From contig CALVAK010000004.1 of the NCBI GenBank assembly GCA_944325525.1, positions 1-64,000 of the forward strand: 64,000 nucleotides of DNA, written 5' to 3'. A program made the translations under genes and the position numbers. How positions within the stretch are numbered: the first letter of the stretch is position 1; every line of letters begins with the position of its first letter. The DNA is from Candidatus Gastranaerophilales bacterium (lineage in GTDB: Bacteria; Cyanobacteriota; Vampirovibrionia; Gastranaerophilales; Gastranaerophilaceae). Below the pieces are notes generated by a model. It was not told the DNA's origin. It did not search any database and saw only the letters and a program-made list of their open reading frames with translations. Of the stretch, positions 43,858 through 53,363 are shown piece by piece.

Positions 43858-43893
43858 TAAAGAAGCAGAGGATAAAGTTCTGCTTCTTTATTA
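43858..43893 (+). terminator. Rho-independent terminator after paralogue 1
   Basis: A perfect 12-bp stem (43858-43869 with 43879-43890, core AGAAGCAGA) with a 9-base loop begins 16 bases after the stop codon. It ends in a T-rich stretch. It makes the two paralogues separate transcription units. Confidence 0.85.
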
Positions 43894-44042
43894 ACGATTC
43901 CAATAAAAAATGAATTATATAAAACATCTAAATAAAATTATTTTTGAATTTATTAAGTATTGATTATTAATAACTAAAATATTTAAAATACTGAATCAAT
44001 TATAGTTTTATATAACTATAAGAAAACAAGAAAGGGCGAATA

Positions 44043-45314
44043 ATGTGTGCAGATAGCATAAATTACAGCAAAATCGATTTTAGTGAATATCTCATAAATA
44101 ATGATCATTGGCTTCGTGAAGACGGAGAAATAAAAAATGCAGAAGGCGGGGATGGAAAGTTGTCCAACCGCGAAATTTCTATATTTTTTACAAATACTCA
44201 AATAGATTTTGCATCACCCAGTGAATCAATTTTAGAAGATAAAGAGTTTCAGGAGTGGTACAAAGCTAATGAAAGTGCTATTTCGGCTTATTTTAATGAT
44301 AAAGGAATAGATTACAATGATGAAAAGGCTATGTCTTCAATGTATTTTTCAATGCAGAATTTTATCTTGAATAATTCTGATTCAATAGACATGAACTACG
44401 GAAAAGATTTGCCAGCCAATGAAGATGATATTGGAGCCGGAAATGAAAATAATCCGGTAGTTGATAATGATTCTCCCCAAGAATCAGCTAATCTGGAAAA
44501 ACTTCTGGAACCGCCTGCTAATTTTAATGATTTTCAAAAATCATGCTATGAAAGCTATACAAATATGGTAGTTCTAAATGAAGATACACCATCACGTGTA
44601 GAAATTAATGGTTTAATGAATTCAATTGTCAATAATGATAATGGATTAACCACGGATGAAAAATTTGAACTATTTAGAAGAATGTCAGATATCAATGAAA
44701 CATACATTAAAGAATATTTTAAATCAAATGATACTTTATACATAAATGCTCTTCACGAAATTATTGAAGAAGGTAATTTTACAACACATGATATTATCGG
44801 TTTAAATACTAAATATAAATATATAACAGGTAAAAAAGAATTTAATTCTATAAATGCCGATGATGTTATTACTGTGTATGAGAAAGCAAAAGAAGAAGGG
44901 AAGCTGTCTGGACTGCTAAAATCCGGATTTTATTCATACGAAAATGCTGCTGATTTAATACAATCAAATTATAAATTCAGCACCGAAACAAGATATTTAC
45001 AAAAATTGTTTAATGTTATATATGATGAAAAATCTTCAGAAGATACATCCTATGGATTAACCCTGGAAGAAACTGGAAATCTTATTCAAACAGATTCTCT
45101 CGGTGCATTAATGCGAAAAGAATCAATGGAAAAAGTTCTTTATGCCTACGAGAACGGAAAACTGGAAAAAAATGACACAAAATATTTATTGAAGAATATT
45201 TTTAAAGACGGGGCAAATCTTTTTAATATGAGCTTTTTAATATCTGAATTCAGAGATTTATCTGATAAAGATCAAGAAAATTATCTGAAAGCATTAATAG
45301 AAATATTTGATTAA
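44043..45314 (+). CDS. MCADS-type protein with EF-hand-like loops (paralogue 2)
   Basis: A 423-aa paralogue of the preceding gene. Its start (MCADSINYSK), the GGDGKLSNREISIFFTN segment and the C-terminal VYEKAKEEGKL / SGFYSYENAADLIQSNY segment all align with paralogue 1. The second EF-hand-like loop is replaced by a longer insertion (SPSESILEDKEF), and the Pro/Thr repeat linker is absent, so calcium binding looks weaker here. AAAGGGCG precedes the ATG, shared with paralogue 1. A TATAGTT/AACTATA inverted repeat (44001-44020) lies just upstream. There is no signal peptide. Function unknown. Confidence 0.7.
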   Translation: MCADSINYSKIDFSEYLINNDHWLREDGEIKNAEGGDGKLSNREISIFFTNTQIDFASPSESILEDKEFQEWYKANESAISAYFNDKGIDYNDEKAMSSMYFSMQNFILNNSDSIDMNYGKDLPANEDDIGAGNENNPVVDNDSPQESANLEKLLEPPANFNDFQKSCYESYTNMVVLNEDTPSRVEINGLMNSIVNNDNGLTTDEKFELFRRMSDINETYIKEYFKSNDTLYINALHEIIEEGNFTTHDIIGLNTKYKYITGKKEFNSINADDVITVYEKAKEEGKLSGLLKSGFYSYENAADLIQSNYKFSTETRYLQKLFNVIYDEKSSEDTSYGLTLEETGNLIQTDSLGALMRKESMEKVLYAYENGKLEKNDTKYLLKNIFKDGANLFNMSFLISEFRDLSDKDQENYLKALIEIFD

Positions 45315-45352
45315 TTTTTTATTATATTTTATAAACAAAGTTATTATTTTTA

Positions 45353-45381
45353 TTGAGAAAAATAATTAAATCATCTACAAT
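45353..45381 (+). promoter_or_regulatory. Candidate sigma-70 promoter of polA
   Basis: TTGAGA (45353-45358) and TACAAT (45376-45381) are separated by 17 bases. Both match consensus at five or four of six positions. The expected start of transcription is about 25 bases before the polA ATG. Confidence 0.55.
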
Positions 45382-45413
45382 ATATCCTGTACATTGCAGA
45401 TTTTGAGATTACT

Positions 45414-48302
45414 ATGCAGGATAAAAACTTTATATTAATTGACGGACACGCATTAGCTTACAGATATTTTTTTGCACTTGAAAGAACAGGTTTAAAAACA
45501 TCGGATAATCAGCCTACATGGGCTGTATTCGGCTTTTTTAAAGCTTTGTTTGATTTACTTCAAAACAACACCATAAAACCTGATGCAATTGCTGTTGCAT
45601 TTGATGTATCAAGACATACCTACAGAACTGAAATGTATGCAGAATATAAAGCAACAAGAGAAACAATGCCAGATACTTTAAGAAGCCAGCTCGGTCTTAT
45701 TCTTGAAGGATTAAAAGCATTGAATATCCCAATATATACAAAAGAAAATTATGAAGCGGATGATGTAATTGGAACAATTGCTACAAAAGCAAAACAAAAG
45801 CAGCATAAAACCTATATTCTAACAGGAGATAGAGATTCCTTTCAGCTCGTTGACAGAGAAGGTTTTATCAAAGTTATAGTTCCGTCTAAAGGTGAACTTG
45901 TTGAATATGACTGGTATAAAGTTTTTGATAAAATGGGTGTATACCCATATCAAATTACCGATTATAAAGGTTTATGCGGTGACAGTTCAGACAATATCCC
46001 GGGGATAAAAGGAATCGGAGAAAAAACTGCCTGCAAACTCTTAAGCCGTTTTGACAAACTTGAGATAATATATGAAAACATTGAAAATATTACTGAAAAA
46101 GCTCTGCATAAAAAACTTGTTGAAGGCAAAGATATTGCTTGCTTAAGTAAAGAACTGGCAACTATTCAAAAAAATCTTGATATTGATTATGATTTTGATT
46201 GTGCAAAACTTGAAATGCCGGATGTAGATGAAGTTATTGAATTTTTTAAGAAAAATCAGTTTTATAACTTTTTAAAAAATTCGGATAACATCTTAAAGCC
46301 ATTTAAAATAGCTTCAATTGAAGCAAAAACAGCAGAAAGCTGCAGTGAAAACAATATTAATAGTGCAACCGAATCAAATAAAATGCAGCAAGGGCAACTT
46401 CAATTAGGTTTAGGTATAGGTCAAATACTGGTCAATTCTTCGCACAAAGAATATAATCACGAAAAAAATATTACTGATTCAGAAGAAAAACTTATTAAAC
46501 TTATAGAAGAGTTAAAAAAACAGACGCTGTTTTCAATAGATGTTGAAACAACGGGAATAAACCCTTTAGAATGTGATTTGGTCGGTATTTCAATTGCTTT
46601 TTCAGAACAAATTCAATCTGAAAAAAACAGGGTTAAAATAAACAAAAACGGAAATGACCTTGTAAAATCATATTATATCCCTGTTTTTCATCAAGTCGGA
46701 AAACAATTGGACTTAGACTTCGTTATAGAAAAACTTGCACCTGTTCTTGCAGATGACAAAATAGCAAAAACCCTTCAAAACGCAAAATTTGATTATCACG
46801 TTCTAAAATATCATAAAATGCCACTAAATAATATTATTTTTGATACGATGCTTGCAAGTTATATAAAGGATTCATCCAGAAAACATGGATTAAAACAGCA
46901 GGCAAGCGATTATCTCGGTTATATTATGGTTGAATATGAACAGTTATTAAAAAACAGTTCTTCTTCACTTACAATTGAAACAGTGAATATAGAAGATGCT
47001 GCATCTTATGCTTGTGACGATGCTTTTGCCACCTTGCTGCTTACAAAATACTGGCAGGAAACTCTGGATGAAAAAGAACTTGATTTGTTATATGACATTG
47101 AAGTACCTCTGAGCATTGTTCTTGCTCAAATGGAAGAAAATGGTGCAAATATTGATATTGAATATCTTAAAATTATAGATAAAGAAATTCAGGAAAAATT
47201 AGACATAATAGAAAATAAAATATATTCTCAGGCAGGTGAAAAGTTTAATATAAATTCGCCAAAGCAGGTAGGAGAAATTCTTTTCGGTAAATTAAACTTA
47301 AAAGCAAAAGGAATGAAATCTAAAACAGGTTTTTCTACAAGTGCAAAAGTGCTGGAAAATCTGGCAGAAGAAAATCAGATTGCACGTGACATTCTTGAAC
47401 AGCGTCATCTTGCAAAATTAAAAAGCACGTATGTAGATACATTACCGGAACTAATAAGTCCTTACGACGGAAGAATTCATACAAGTTTTAATCAAACGAT
47501 TACTTCAACAGGAAGATTATCGTCTTCAAATCCGAATTTGCAGAATATTCCAATCCGAACACCGCTCGGCAACAGGATAAGAGGGGCTTTTTGTGCTCAG
47601 GATAAAAATAATTTTATTATATCTGCAGACTACTCTCAAATTGAGTTAAGGCTTCTTGCTCATATTTCAAGAGATGATAATCTAATTGAAGCCTTCTGCA
47701 ACGATGAAGACATTCATACAGCAACTGCAAGCAAAGTTTTTTCACTACCTCCGGAAGAAGTAACAAAAGAAATGAGATCAAGAGCAAAAGCTGTTAATTT
47801 CGGCATAGTATACGGTCAATCACGATACGGACTGGCTTCAAGTCTTGGCATTTCTCCTTTTGAAGCACAAGATTTTATAGACAGATATTTTAAAACTTAT
47901 CCTGACGTTAAAAATTATATGGATGAAACAATAAAATTTGCTTATGCTCACGGATATGTTGAAACATTGTACGGAAGAAAACGCTATTTGGGCTCTGGAT
48001 TATTAAGTACAAATTCCAAAATACAAGAAGCTGCACAACGAGCAGCCATCAATGCTCCTATTCAAGGTAGTGCTGCTGATGTTATGAAAATTGCCATGGT
48101 AAGAGTTTATAATGACTTTATAAGAAATAACATTAAATCTAAAATAATCATACAAGTGCATGATGAACTTGTAATAGAAACGGTTAATACTGAAGTAGAA
48201 GAGGTTATATCCATAGTAAAAAAAGGCATGGAGCTTAATCAGCCGTTTTTAGTACCACTAAAAATAGATATATTTAAAGGTCAATCCTGGATGGAAAGTT
48301 AA
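45414..48302 (+). CDS. polA: DNA polymerase I
   Basis: PolA removes RNA primers and fills gaps in replication and repair. The N-terminal 5'-nuclease domain has DGHALAYRYFFA, YKATRETMP and GLCGDSSDNIPGIKGIGEKTA. The central 3'-5' exonuclease domain keeps its metal ligands: D376 and E378 in SIDVETTG, NAKFDYH, and YACDDAFAT. Proofreading is therefore probably intact. The polymerase domain has motif A DYSQIELR (D739), motif B RSRAKAVNFGIVYG and motif C QVHDELV (D917). At 962 aa it is slightly longer than usual, with a polar linker near residues 300-350. Its last base is shared with the next ATG. Confidence 0.97.
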   Translation: MQDKNFILIDGHALAYRYFFALERTGLKTSDNQPTWAVFGFFKALFDLLQNNTIKPDAIAVAFDVSRHTYRTEMYAEYKATRETMPDTLRSQLGLILEGLKALNIPIYTKENYEADDVIGTIATKAKQKQHKTYILTGDRDSFQLVDREGFIKVIVPSKGELVEYDWYKVFDKMGVYPYQITDYKGLCGDSSDNIPGIKGIGEKTACKLLSRFDKLEIIYENIENITEKALHKKLVEGKDIACLSKELATIQKNLDIDYDFDCAKLEMPDVDEVIEFFKKNQFYNFLKNSDNILKPFKIASIEAKTAESCSENNINSATESNKMQQGQLQLGLGIGQILVNSSHKEYNHEKNITDSEEKLIKLIEELKKQTLFSIDVETTGINPLECDLVGISIAFSEQIQSEKNRVKINKNGNDLVKSYYIPVFHQVGKQLDLDFVIEKLAPVLADDKIAKTLQNAKFDYHVLKYHKMPLNNIIFDTMLASYIKDSSRKHGLKQQASDYLGYIMVEYEQLLKNSSSSLTIETVNIEDAASYACDDAFATLLLTKYWQETLDEKELDLLYDIEVPLSIVLAQMEENGANIDIEYLKIIDKEIQEKLDIIENKIYSQAGEKFNINSPKQVGEILFGKLNLKAKGMKSKTGFSTSAKVLENLAEENQIARDILEQRHLAKLKSTYVDTLPELISPYDGRIHTSFNQTITSTGRLSSSNPNLQNIPIRTPLGNRIRGAFCAQDKNNFIISADYSQIELRLLAHISRDDNLIEAFCNDEDIHTATASKVFSLPPEEVTKEMRSRAKAVNFGIVYGQSRYGLASSLGISPFEAQDFIDRYFKTYPDVKNYMDETIKFAYAHGYVETLYGRKRYLGSGLLSTNSKIQEAAQRAAINAPIQGSAADVMKIAMVRVYNDFIRNNIKSKIIIQVHDELVIETVNTEVEEVISIVKKGMELNQPFLVPLKIDIFKGQSWMES

Positions 48303-48706
48303 TGAAAAAAATATTATTCATATTATTAATATTTAATATATTTTTTGCAGGAAACAGTGTTCTTGCAGAAAATGCCGCACAGTCTAATGTACAAGTTAAA
48401 AAAGTTGTTGCATCGGACTTTTCAAAATCTTATAAAATTTCTTCCGAAAATTTATTATATTTACTTCTTTCTGCAATTAACGAACATAATTATTCTATAG
48501 AAGAAATTCAATTTAGAACCGGAAGTGTACTATTCAAAGCATATACAAAGGAATTTATAGCTTCTGTAGCAGCTAAAGACGGATATAACTCTTTTATGAA
48601 AATCATTCCGGCTGATAATAATTATAACTTCTCGCCGTTGTTGCTTGAGAAACTCCATAATTATATTGAAACTAATAATTCTATTTCTTTTCAGAAAATA
48701 TTATAA
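48302..48706 (+). CDS. Small secreted protein after polA (134 aa)
   Basis: A signal peptide (about 1-22, ending SVLA before EN) precedes a 110-aa soluble domain with no family I can name. It contains the segment YSIEEIQFRTGSVLFKAY, a beta-rich pattern, and ends in a helix. There are no cysteines or obvious active-site motifs. The ATG overlaps the polA stop by one base, so it is translated from the polA transcript; the pairing gives no clear functional hint. Confidence 0.7.
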   Translation: MKKILFILLIFNIFFAGNSVLAENAAQSNVQVKKVVASDFSKSYKISSENLLYLLLSAINEHNYSIEEIQFRTGSVLFKAYTKEFIASVAAKDGYNSFMKIIPADNNYNFSPLLLEKLHNYIETNNSISFQKIL

Positions 48707-48783
48707 GTTTTATTAAGAATTTTATTTGTACTCTGTAAATTTTTATGTATAAGACACCTTTATATATAAAAAGGGGTAAGGTT

Positions 48784-49671
48784 ATGAACATTAGCAGTAT
48801 AAATAATATTCAAAATAATAATTCCACAGATATTTCAAAATCAGAAAAGAAGAAAAATAAAGGAACTTTTAAAGCTATTGCAGCGGGAAGTGCTGCTTCA
48901 GCCGCATTGATGCCTATAAATTCTCTCGCATTAACAGGTATGCAAAAAATTCCAAAAACGTTATCAAAAGAGCAAATTCAAATGATAAATGATGCTGCGG
49001 ATAAAATTATAGAAACATCAGGACTTGCTGCAAAAGGCGTAAAAATAGATAATGTATCCGGAGTAATAAATTTTTCAATGTTTCCCGATTCTGTATATGC
49101 CCAGATAGACCCGTATTTTGCAATATCAGAAGGCAAAAATGCCGGCTTTCTGACTAAAAATGCCAAAAATAAACTAACCGGAGAAATCGTTCATAATAAA
49201 AATACAATTCTGGTAAACAAAGAAAAATTGCCGAATGCAGTTTTTCATGAAATAGGACATGCATTTAACAAAAACAGTTCCAAAATATGGAAAGTTGTAC
49301 AAAAAATGAGAATTCCCGCAATAATGATTGCGGCAGGGCTTATGTTATTTTCGGCATTTACAAAAAAAGCTGAAAACGAAGACGGACAAGAACTTACAAA
49401 AGCACAAAAAACAAAGAATTTTGTAAGAAAACATTCAGGTATTCTTGCTTTTACTGCAATGCTTCCGGTTGTAGGAGAAGAAATAATGGCTTCAGTAAGA
49501 GGCTGTAAATGGGCAAATGCAAATTTGCCGAAAGAATTGGCAAAAAAAATAAAAACAACAAATGTATTCGGAGGAATAACATATATACTTGCTGCTGCAG
49601 GTATAGGGCTAGCTGCTCATTTTGCAACAAAAGTTAAAGATAGTGCTGTTGATAAAGCAAATGAAAAATAA
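48784..49671 (+). CDS. Membrane-bound HExxH metalloprotease-like protein
   Basis: The 295-aa protein has a zinc motif HEIGH (H155, E156, H159) followed at about E232-E233 by GEEIMAS, a plausible third ligand of the gluzincin type. Hydrophobic segments near residues 31-51, 177-192, 219-235 and 262-280 suggest a membrane protein with the HExxH site before the second one. The N-terminus (MNISSINNIQNNN) is low-complexity, as in other uncharacterised proteins here. I choose the ATG at 48784, preceded by GGGG and AGG; an ATG 13 codons upstream has no ribosome-binding site. It could be a protease or an inactive relative. A terminator follows at once. Confidence 0.65.
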   Translation: MNISSINNIQNNNSTDISKSEKKKNKGTFKAIAAGSAASAALMPINSLALTGMQKIPKTLSKEQIQMINDAADKIIETSGLAAKGVKIDNVSGVINFSMFPDSVYAQIDPYFAISEGKNAGFLTKNAKNKLTGEIVHNKNTILVNKEKLPNAVFHEIGHAFNKNSSKIWKVVQKMRIPAIMIAAGLMLFSAFTKKAENEDGQELTKAQKTKNFVRKHSGILAFTAMLPVVGEEIMASVRGCKWANANLPKELAKKIKTTNVFGGITYILAAAGIGLAAHFATKVKDSAVDKANEK

Positions 49672-49697
49672 AAAAGAGTCCTTTTGGACTCTTTTTT
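49670..49697. terminator. Bidirectional rho-independent terminator
   Basis: A perfect 12-bp stem (49670-49681 with 49686-49697), AAAAAAGAGTCC and its complement around a TTTT loop, separates the convergent metalloprotease-like gene and pyk. It overlaps the stop codons of both and works in either direction. Confidence 0.9.
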
Positions 49698-51159
49698 ATT
49701 GTGTATCTCCGACTTTATGAACCCTTATTGTATTTATTTTTCCGGTAATAAGTTTAGGAACGGAGTTTACTATAATTATATTATCTCCATTTTTAAACCA
49801 GGTGCGGTTAATCAGAAGATTATCTATTTTCTTAAATAATGCTTCATCAAGAATGCTATCGCAGTCTTTATCAACATACGTATATATTCCCCAGAACAAA
49901 CTCAATCTTCTGGCCGTTGTATAAGAATTCGTAACAACAATTATAGGGACTGACGGTTTTAATTTTGAAATAATAGGAGGAGTATAGCCCCATTCTGAAA
50001 ATATTAAAATTCCTTTTGCTTTGAGTTTTTTTGATAGATTAACTGCACTGTTTGAAATAGCCTGAGAAACAGGGTCAAATTCAGAAATAAGGTCAACGTC
50101 ATAATCCGTTTTCAAAAATTCACTACGTTCTACTGTTCGTGCAATTGTTGCCATCATTTTAACTGCTTCAACAGGATATTCACCTGCAGCAGTTTCACCT
50201 GAAAGCATTATAGCATCGGTACCATCAAAAATCGCATTTGCTACATCGCTTGCTTCAGCTCTTGTCGGAATTGGTTCATCCATCATAGATTCAAGCATTT
50301 GGGTTGCGACAATACAGGGTTTTTTATGTTCGTTTGTTAATTGTATAATTTTCTTTTGAGCAATAGGTACTTCCTGTGGTGACATTTCAATACCAAGATC
50401 TCCTCTTGCAACCATTATCGCATCTGCTGCTTTTACTATTTCTTCAAGATTTTCAACTGCCTGTGGCTTTTCTATTTTTGCGATAATTGGAATTTCTCTG
50501 TCACCGTATGCTTTTGTATAATACCTTGCACATTTTACATCTTCTGCACTTCTTACAAAAGACAGGGCTATATAATCGGCATTTTGTTCTATTGCAAACT
50601 TTATAAATTCTTTGTCTCTTGATGTTACCGCATCAAGGCTTGCCTGAGCTCCGGGAAGATTTATTCCTTTTCTCGGTTTTATTATGCTGCCGTGTTCTAC
50701 TGTTGTATATACTTTTGAACCGTCTATCTTTACAACCCTTAATCCGACACGACCGTCATCAATAAGAACTTTCTCTCCGACTGTAACATCCTGTGCTATT
50801 CCTTTATAATCAACAGGAAGTATTCCGTCTTTTATTTCTTCTGTATGTTCAAGAACTATTTCCTGTCCTTTTTTTATTTCCACAGGAGAAGGTATTTTCC
50901 CGACTCTTATTTTAGGACCTTGTAAATCAATTATTACAGGCAGATTTTTATTTAAATCTTTTTCAATATCTCTTATTATTTTTATCTTTTCAGCATGGGA
51001 TTCTTTTTCACCATGTGATGTATTTATTCTAAAAACAGTCACACCCGCTTCTACTAATTCTTTTATTGTTTCATAGTCACAGGTAGAAGGTCCGAGTGTT
51101 GCTACAATTTTTGTTCTTGTTCTTTTTCTTATTTTTTGTCCGTTTTCTGTAAATTCCAT
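49696..51159 (-). CDS. pyk: Pyruvate kinase
   Basis: Pyk makes ATP and pyruvate from phosphoenolpyruvate in the last step of glycolysis. The barrel shows RINTSHG, IDLQGPKIRVG, and the active-site signature IIAKIEKPQAVENL with the catalytic Lys. MVARGDLGIE and MSGETAAGEYP follow, the last as IMLSGETAAGEYPVEAV. The B domain lies at about residues 77-175. Length (487 aa) is the long bacterial form with a C-terminal regulatory domain. No PEP-utilising extra domain is fused. It is downstream of lpdA by 14 bases on the same strand, so the two are probably co-transcribed. Confidence 0.96.
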   Translation of the reverse strand: MEFTENGQKIRKRTRTKIVATLGPSTCDYETIKELVEAGVTVFRINTSHGEKESHAEKIKIIRDIEKDLNKNLPVIIDLQGPKIRVGKIPSPVEIKKGQEIVLEHTEEIKDGILPVDYKGIAQDVTVGEKVLIDDGRVGLRVVKIDGSKVYTTVEHGSIIKPRKGINLPGAQASLDAVTSRDKEFIKFAIEQNADYIALSFVRSAEDVKCARYYTKAYGDREIPIIAKIEKPQAVENLEEIVKAADAIMVARGDLGIEMSPQEVPIAQKKIIQLTNEHKKPCIVATQMLESMMDEPIPTRAEASDVANAIFDGTDAIMLSGETAAGEYPVEAVKMMATIARTVERSEFLKTDYDVDLISEFDPVSQAISNSAVNLSKKLKAKGILIFSEWGYTPPIISKLKPSVPIIVVTNSYTTARRLSLFWGIYTYVDKDCDSILDEALFKKIDNLLINRTWFKNGDNIIIVNSVPKLITGKINTIRVHKVGDTQ

Positions 51160-51173
51160 ATCTTTCTCTTTCT

Positions 51174-52514
51174 TTAAATGTTATTTTCCGTTTCTTTTAG
51201 TGTTAATAAACTTTCATGTATGCCCTCTGAATATGTGGGATGGGCATATATCACATCCTTAAGTTCTTCAGGCGAAATGTTATTCTTCATTGCAACGGCA
51301 ATTTGCTCTATCATTGCACTTGCTTCTTCTGATATTATATGAGTTCCGAGAATTTTCTCTTCATCTGCAAGAATTTTTATAAAACCCTCAATTTTATCCT
51401 CAGAATGAGCTTTACCAAGAGCTGAAACCGGGAAAATCGATTTCTTATATTTTGTTTTATTCTCAATCAAAAATTGTTCAGTGCAGCCTATTGAGGCAAT
51501 CTCAGGTGAACCATATATAACTGAAGGAACAAGATTTTTGTCAAACACCTTGCTTTTTCCATTTACAATAAATTCAATTAAATCTTCCGCCTGTTTTATG
51601 GCACTATGTGCAAGCAATGACTTCCCGTTAACATCACCAATTGCATATATGTTATTAATTTTTGTTCTGTAATTATCACTCGTTTCAACAAATTTATCTG
51701 TTTTTATAGCCTTATTTATCTCTCCAAAATTAACTTCGGGCTGTCTTCCTGCTGCAATTAATATACAATCTACAGTTAGTTCTTTTCCGTTTGAAAGTTT
51801 TACATTATTACCGTTGATTTCCTGAATTGATGTTTCGGTATAAACGTCTATTTTATTTCTTTTGAAAATTCTTGCAATTCTTTGTGATACTTCATAATCA
51901 GCCGAAGGGATAATATTCTTCATTATCTCAACAACTGTCACTTTTGTGCCTAAAGAAGAGAAGATTCTTGCCCATTCTGTTCCTATAGCTCCGGAGCCTG
52001 CAATTATTATACTTTCCGGAAGTACACTAAGATTCAGAACATCATCCGAAGTCAAAATAAAATTGCTGTCATAAGTTCCCGGAAACTTAATTGTATTTGG
52101 CGTTGACCCTGTTGCTATGATAATATTTTTTGCCTTATATGTATCATTTTTTGTTATTATCGTATTAGAATCAATGACGTTAGCCTCTTCTTCAATAATG
52201 GTTATTTTATGATTTTTTATAACGCCTGTAAGAGCTTTTCTTAATTTTGCAGAAATTTCTTTCTGCCGTTCTTGTATTTTAATAAAATCAAAAGATATAT
52301 TATCAGCAGAAATGCCGTATTTATCAGCATTTTTCAGCTCTGAGAGCAAATTACAGGAATATAAGATTGTTTTAGTCGGAATACATCCCTTGTTCAAGCA
52401 TGTACCGCCGATTAAGTCTTTTTCAAATAAAACTACATTTAATCCGGCTTGACTCGCCCTTATTGCTGCCGTATATCCAGCCGGACCGGCACCTATAACT
52501 GCTATGTCATACAT
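51174..52514 (-). CDS. lpdA: Dihydrolipoyl dehydrogenase
   Basis: LpdA is the FAD-dependent E3 subunit that reoxidises dihydrolipoamide for 2-oxo-acid dehydrogenases or the glycine cleavage system. The FAD loop is GAGPAGYTAA, and the redox disulfide is C39/C44 in GGTCLNKGCIPTK. The NAD loop is GSGAIGTEWA, and the catalytic His-Glu pair is in HPTYSEGIHE. The 446-aa length is a little short (usually 460-475). No E1/E2 or gcv genes are nearby, so the partner complex is unknown. AGGGGAT precedes the ATG. It leads the lpdA-pyk pair, a sensible link with pyruvate metabolism. Confidence 0.93.
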   Translation of the reverse strand: MYDIAVIGAGPAGYTAAIRASQAGLNVVLFEKDLIGGTCLNKGCIPTKTILYSCNLLSELKNADKYGISADNISFDFIKIQERQKEISAKLRKALTGVIKNHKITIIEEEANVIDSNTIITKNDTYKAKNIIIATGSTPNTIKFPGTYDSNFILTSDDVLNLSVLPESIIIAGSGAIGTEWARIFSSLGTKVTVVEIMKNIIPSADYEVSQRIARIFKRNKIDVYTETSIQEINGNNVKLSNGKELTVDCILIAAGRQPEVNFGEINKAIKTDKFVETSDNYRTKINNIYAIGDVNGKSLLAHSAIKQAEDLIEFIVNGKSKVFDKNLVPSVIYGSPEIASIGCTEQFLIENKTKYKKSIFPVSALGKAHSEDKIEGFIKILADEEKILGTHIISEEASAMIEQIAVAMKNNISPEELKDVIYAHPTYSEGIHESLLTLKETENNI

Positions 52515-52712
52515 AAATATCCCCTTTTGCTTGCATTATACAACAAGAATATTTTAAATTAAACTTCACTTTATATTTTTTATACTTTCAAAAAACCTTG
52601 ATTACATTGACTCTAAGACCTAAATATTTTTTTAAATTTTAACAATGTAACAAAATCGTAACAAAAACAATTAAAAAACTAAAGTAATTTTTTACATTAC
52701 CGATATGTATAT

Positions 52713-52742
52713 TTGTGAGGTTAATAAACCAAACATTATAAG
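52713..52742 (+). promoter_or_regulatory. Candidate sigma-70 promoter for the secreted HExxH protein
   Basis: TTGTGA (52713-52718) and TATAAG (52737-52742) are 18 bases apart, about 30 bases before the start codon region. The surrounding gap (52515-52778) holds no other gene. Confidence 0.45.
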
Positions 52743-52778
52743 TGTAAAAGATTAGTTGTTCTAAAAGGATTCCCTGTT

Positions 52779-53363
52779 ATGAAATTTATGAGTAAGATAG
52801 TTGTGCTCTTATGCACATTAGTTTTGTTGAGCGTTTCTAATGCTTCTTTTGCAGCAGATTTTTCTGCAAATACAAAGCAACCTGTATTGACAGCTGCATT
52901 AAACAGACTTGAGGCAATGAATAACAGAAAAGTTATAGATGTTATTCAAGGTAAAAATTCTACTAATAAACCTATCAAAATTATGTTCAGAAATTTAGCA
53001 GTATTAGGTTACGGTACCTGCGAAGCTATAACAGCTAAAACAGCTGACGGAAGATTAGTTATATTAATCAGTTCAGATTACAAAACAGCTCCGGTTGAAG
53101 CAGTTGCCTGCTTAATTGCTCACGAAAGCGTTCACCACGAAAACACAAAAACCTATGAAGAAGAAGTAAGAGCCTGGAACTGCGAAGTTACCACCTGGTT
53201 AGCTTTCACAGATGTTAACCCTTCTTTAAAACAAAACAGCTCAAAACTTGTTAAAAGATTAAATTATTTATCAAAATTATACACAAGAGACGGCCATCAA
53301 ATGACTTCTATAGCAAACTTAATTGCCAGCAACCCCGCTTATTCAACATTAAAAAAATCTTAA
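52779..53363 (+). CDS. Secreted HExxH metalloprotease-like protein
   Basis: A signal peptide (about 1-25, ending SFAA) precedes a small zinc-protease-like domain. HESVHH gives H115, E116 and H119, and the following EEEVRAWNCE (127-136) offers a Glu in the gluzincin third-ligand position. Cys at 81, 111 and 135 could form a disulfide. The 194-aa size is compact for a free-standing protease. It is exported, so it probably acts in the periplasm or outside. The codon choice is richer in G and C than the neighbours', compatible with high expression. Its stop overlaps the convergent U32 stop. Substrate unknown. Confidence 0.7.
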   Translation: MKFMSKIVVLLCTLVLLSVSNASFAADFSANTKQPVLTAALNRLEAMNNRKVIDVIQGKNSTNKPIKIMFRNLAVLGYGTCEAITAKTADGRLVILISSDYKTAPVEAVACLIAHESVHHENTKTYEEEVRAWNCEVTTWLAFTDVNPSLKQNSSKLVKRLNYLSKLYTRDGHQMTSIANLIASNPAYSTLKKS

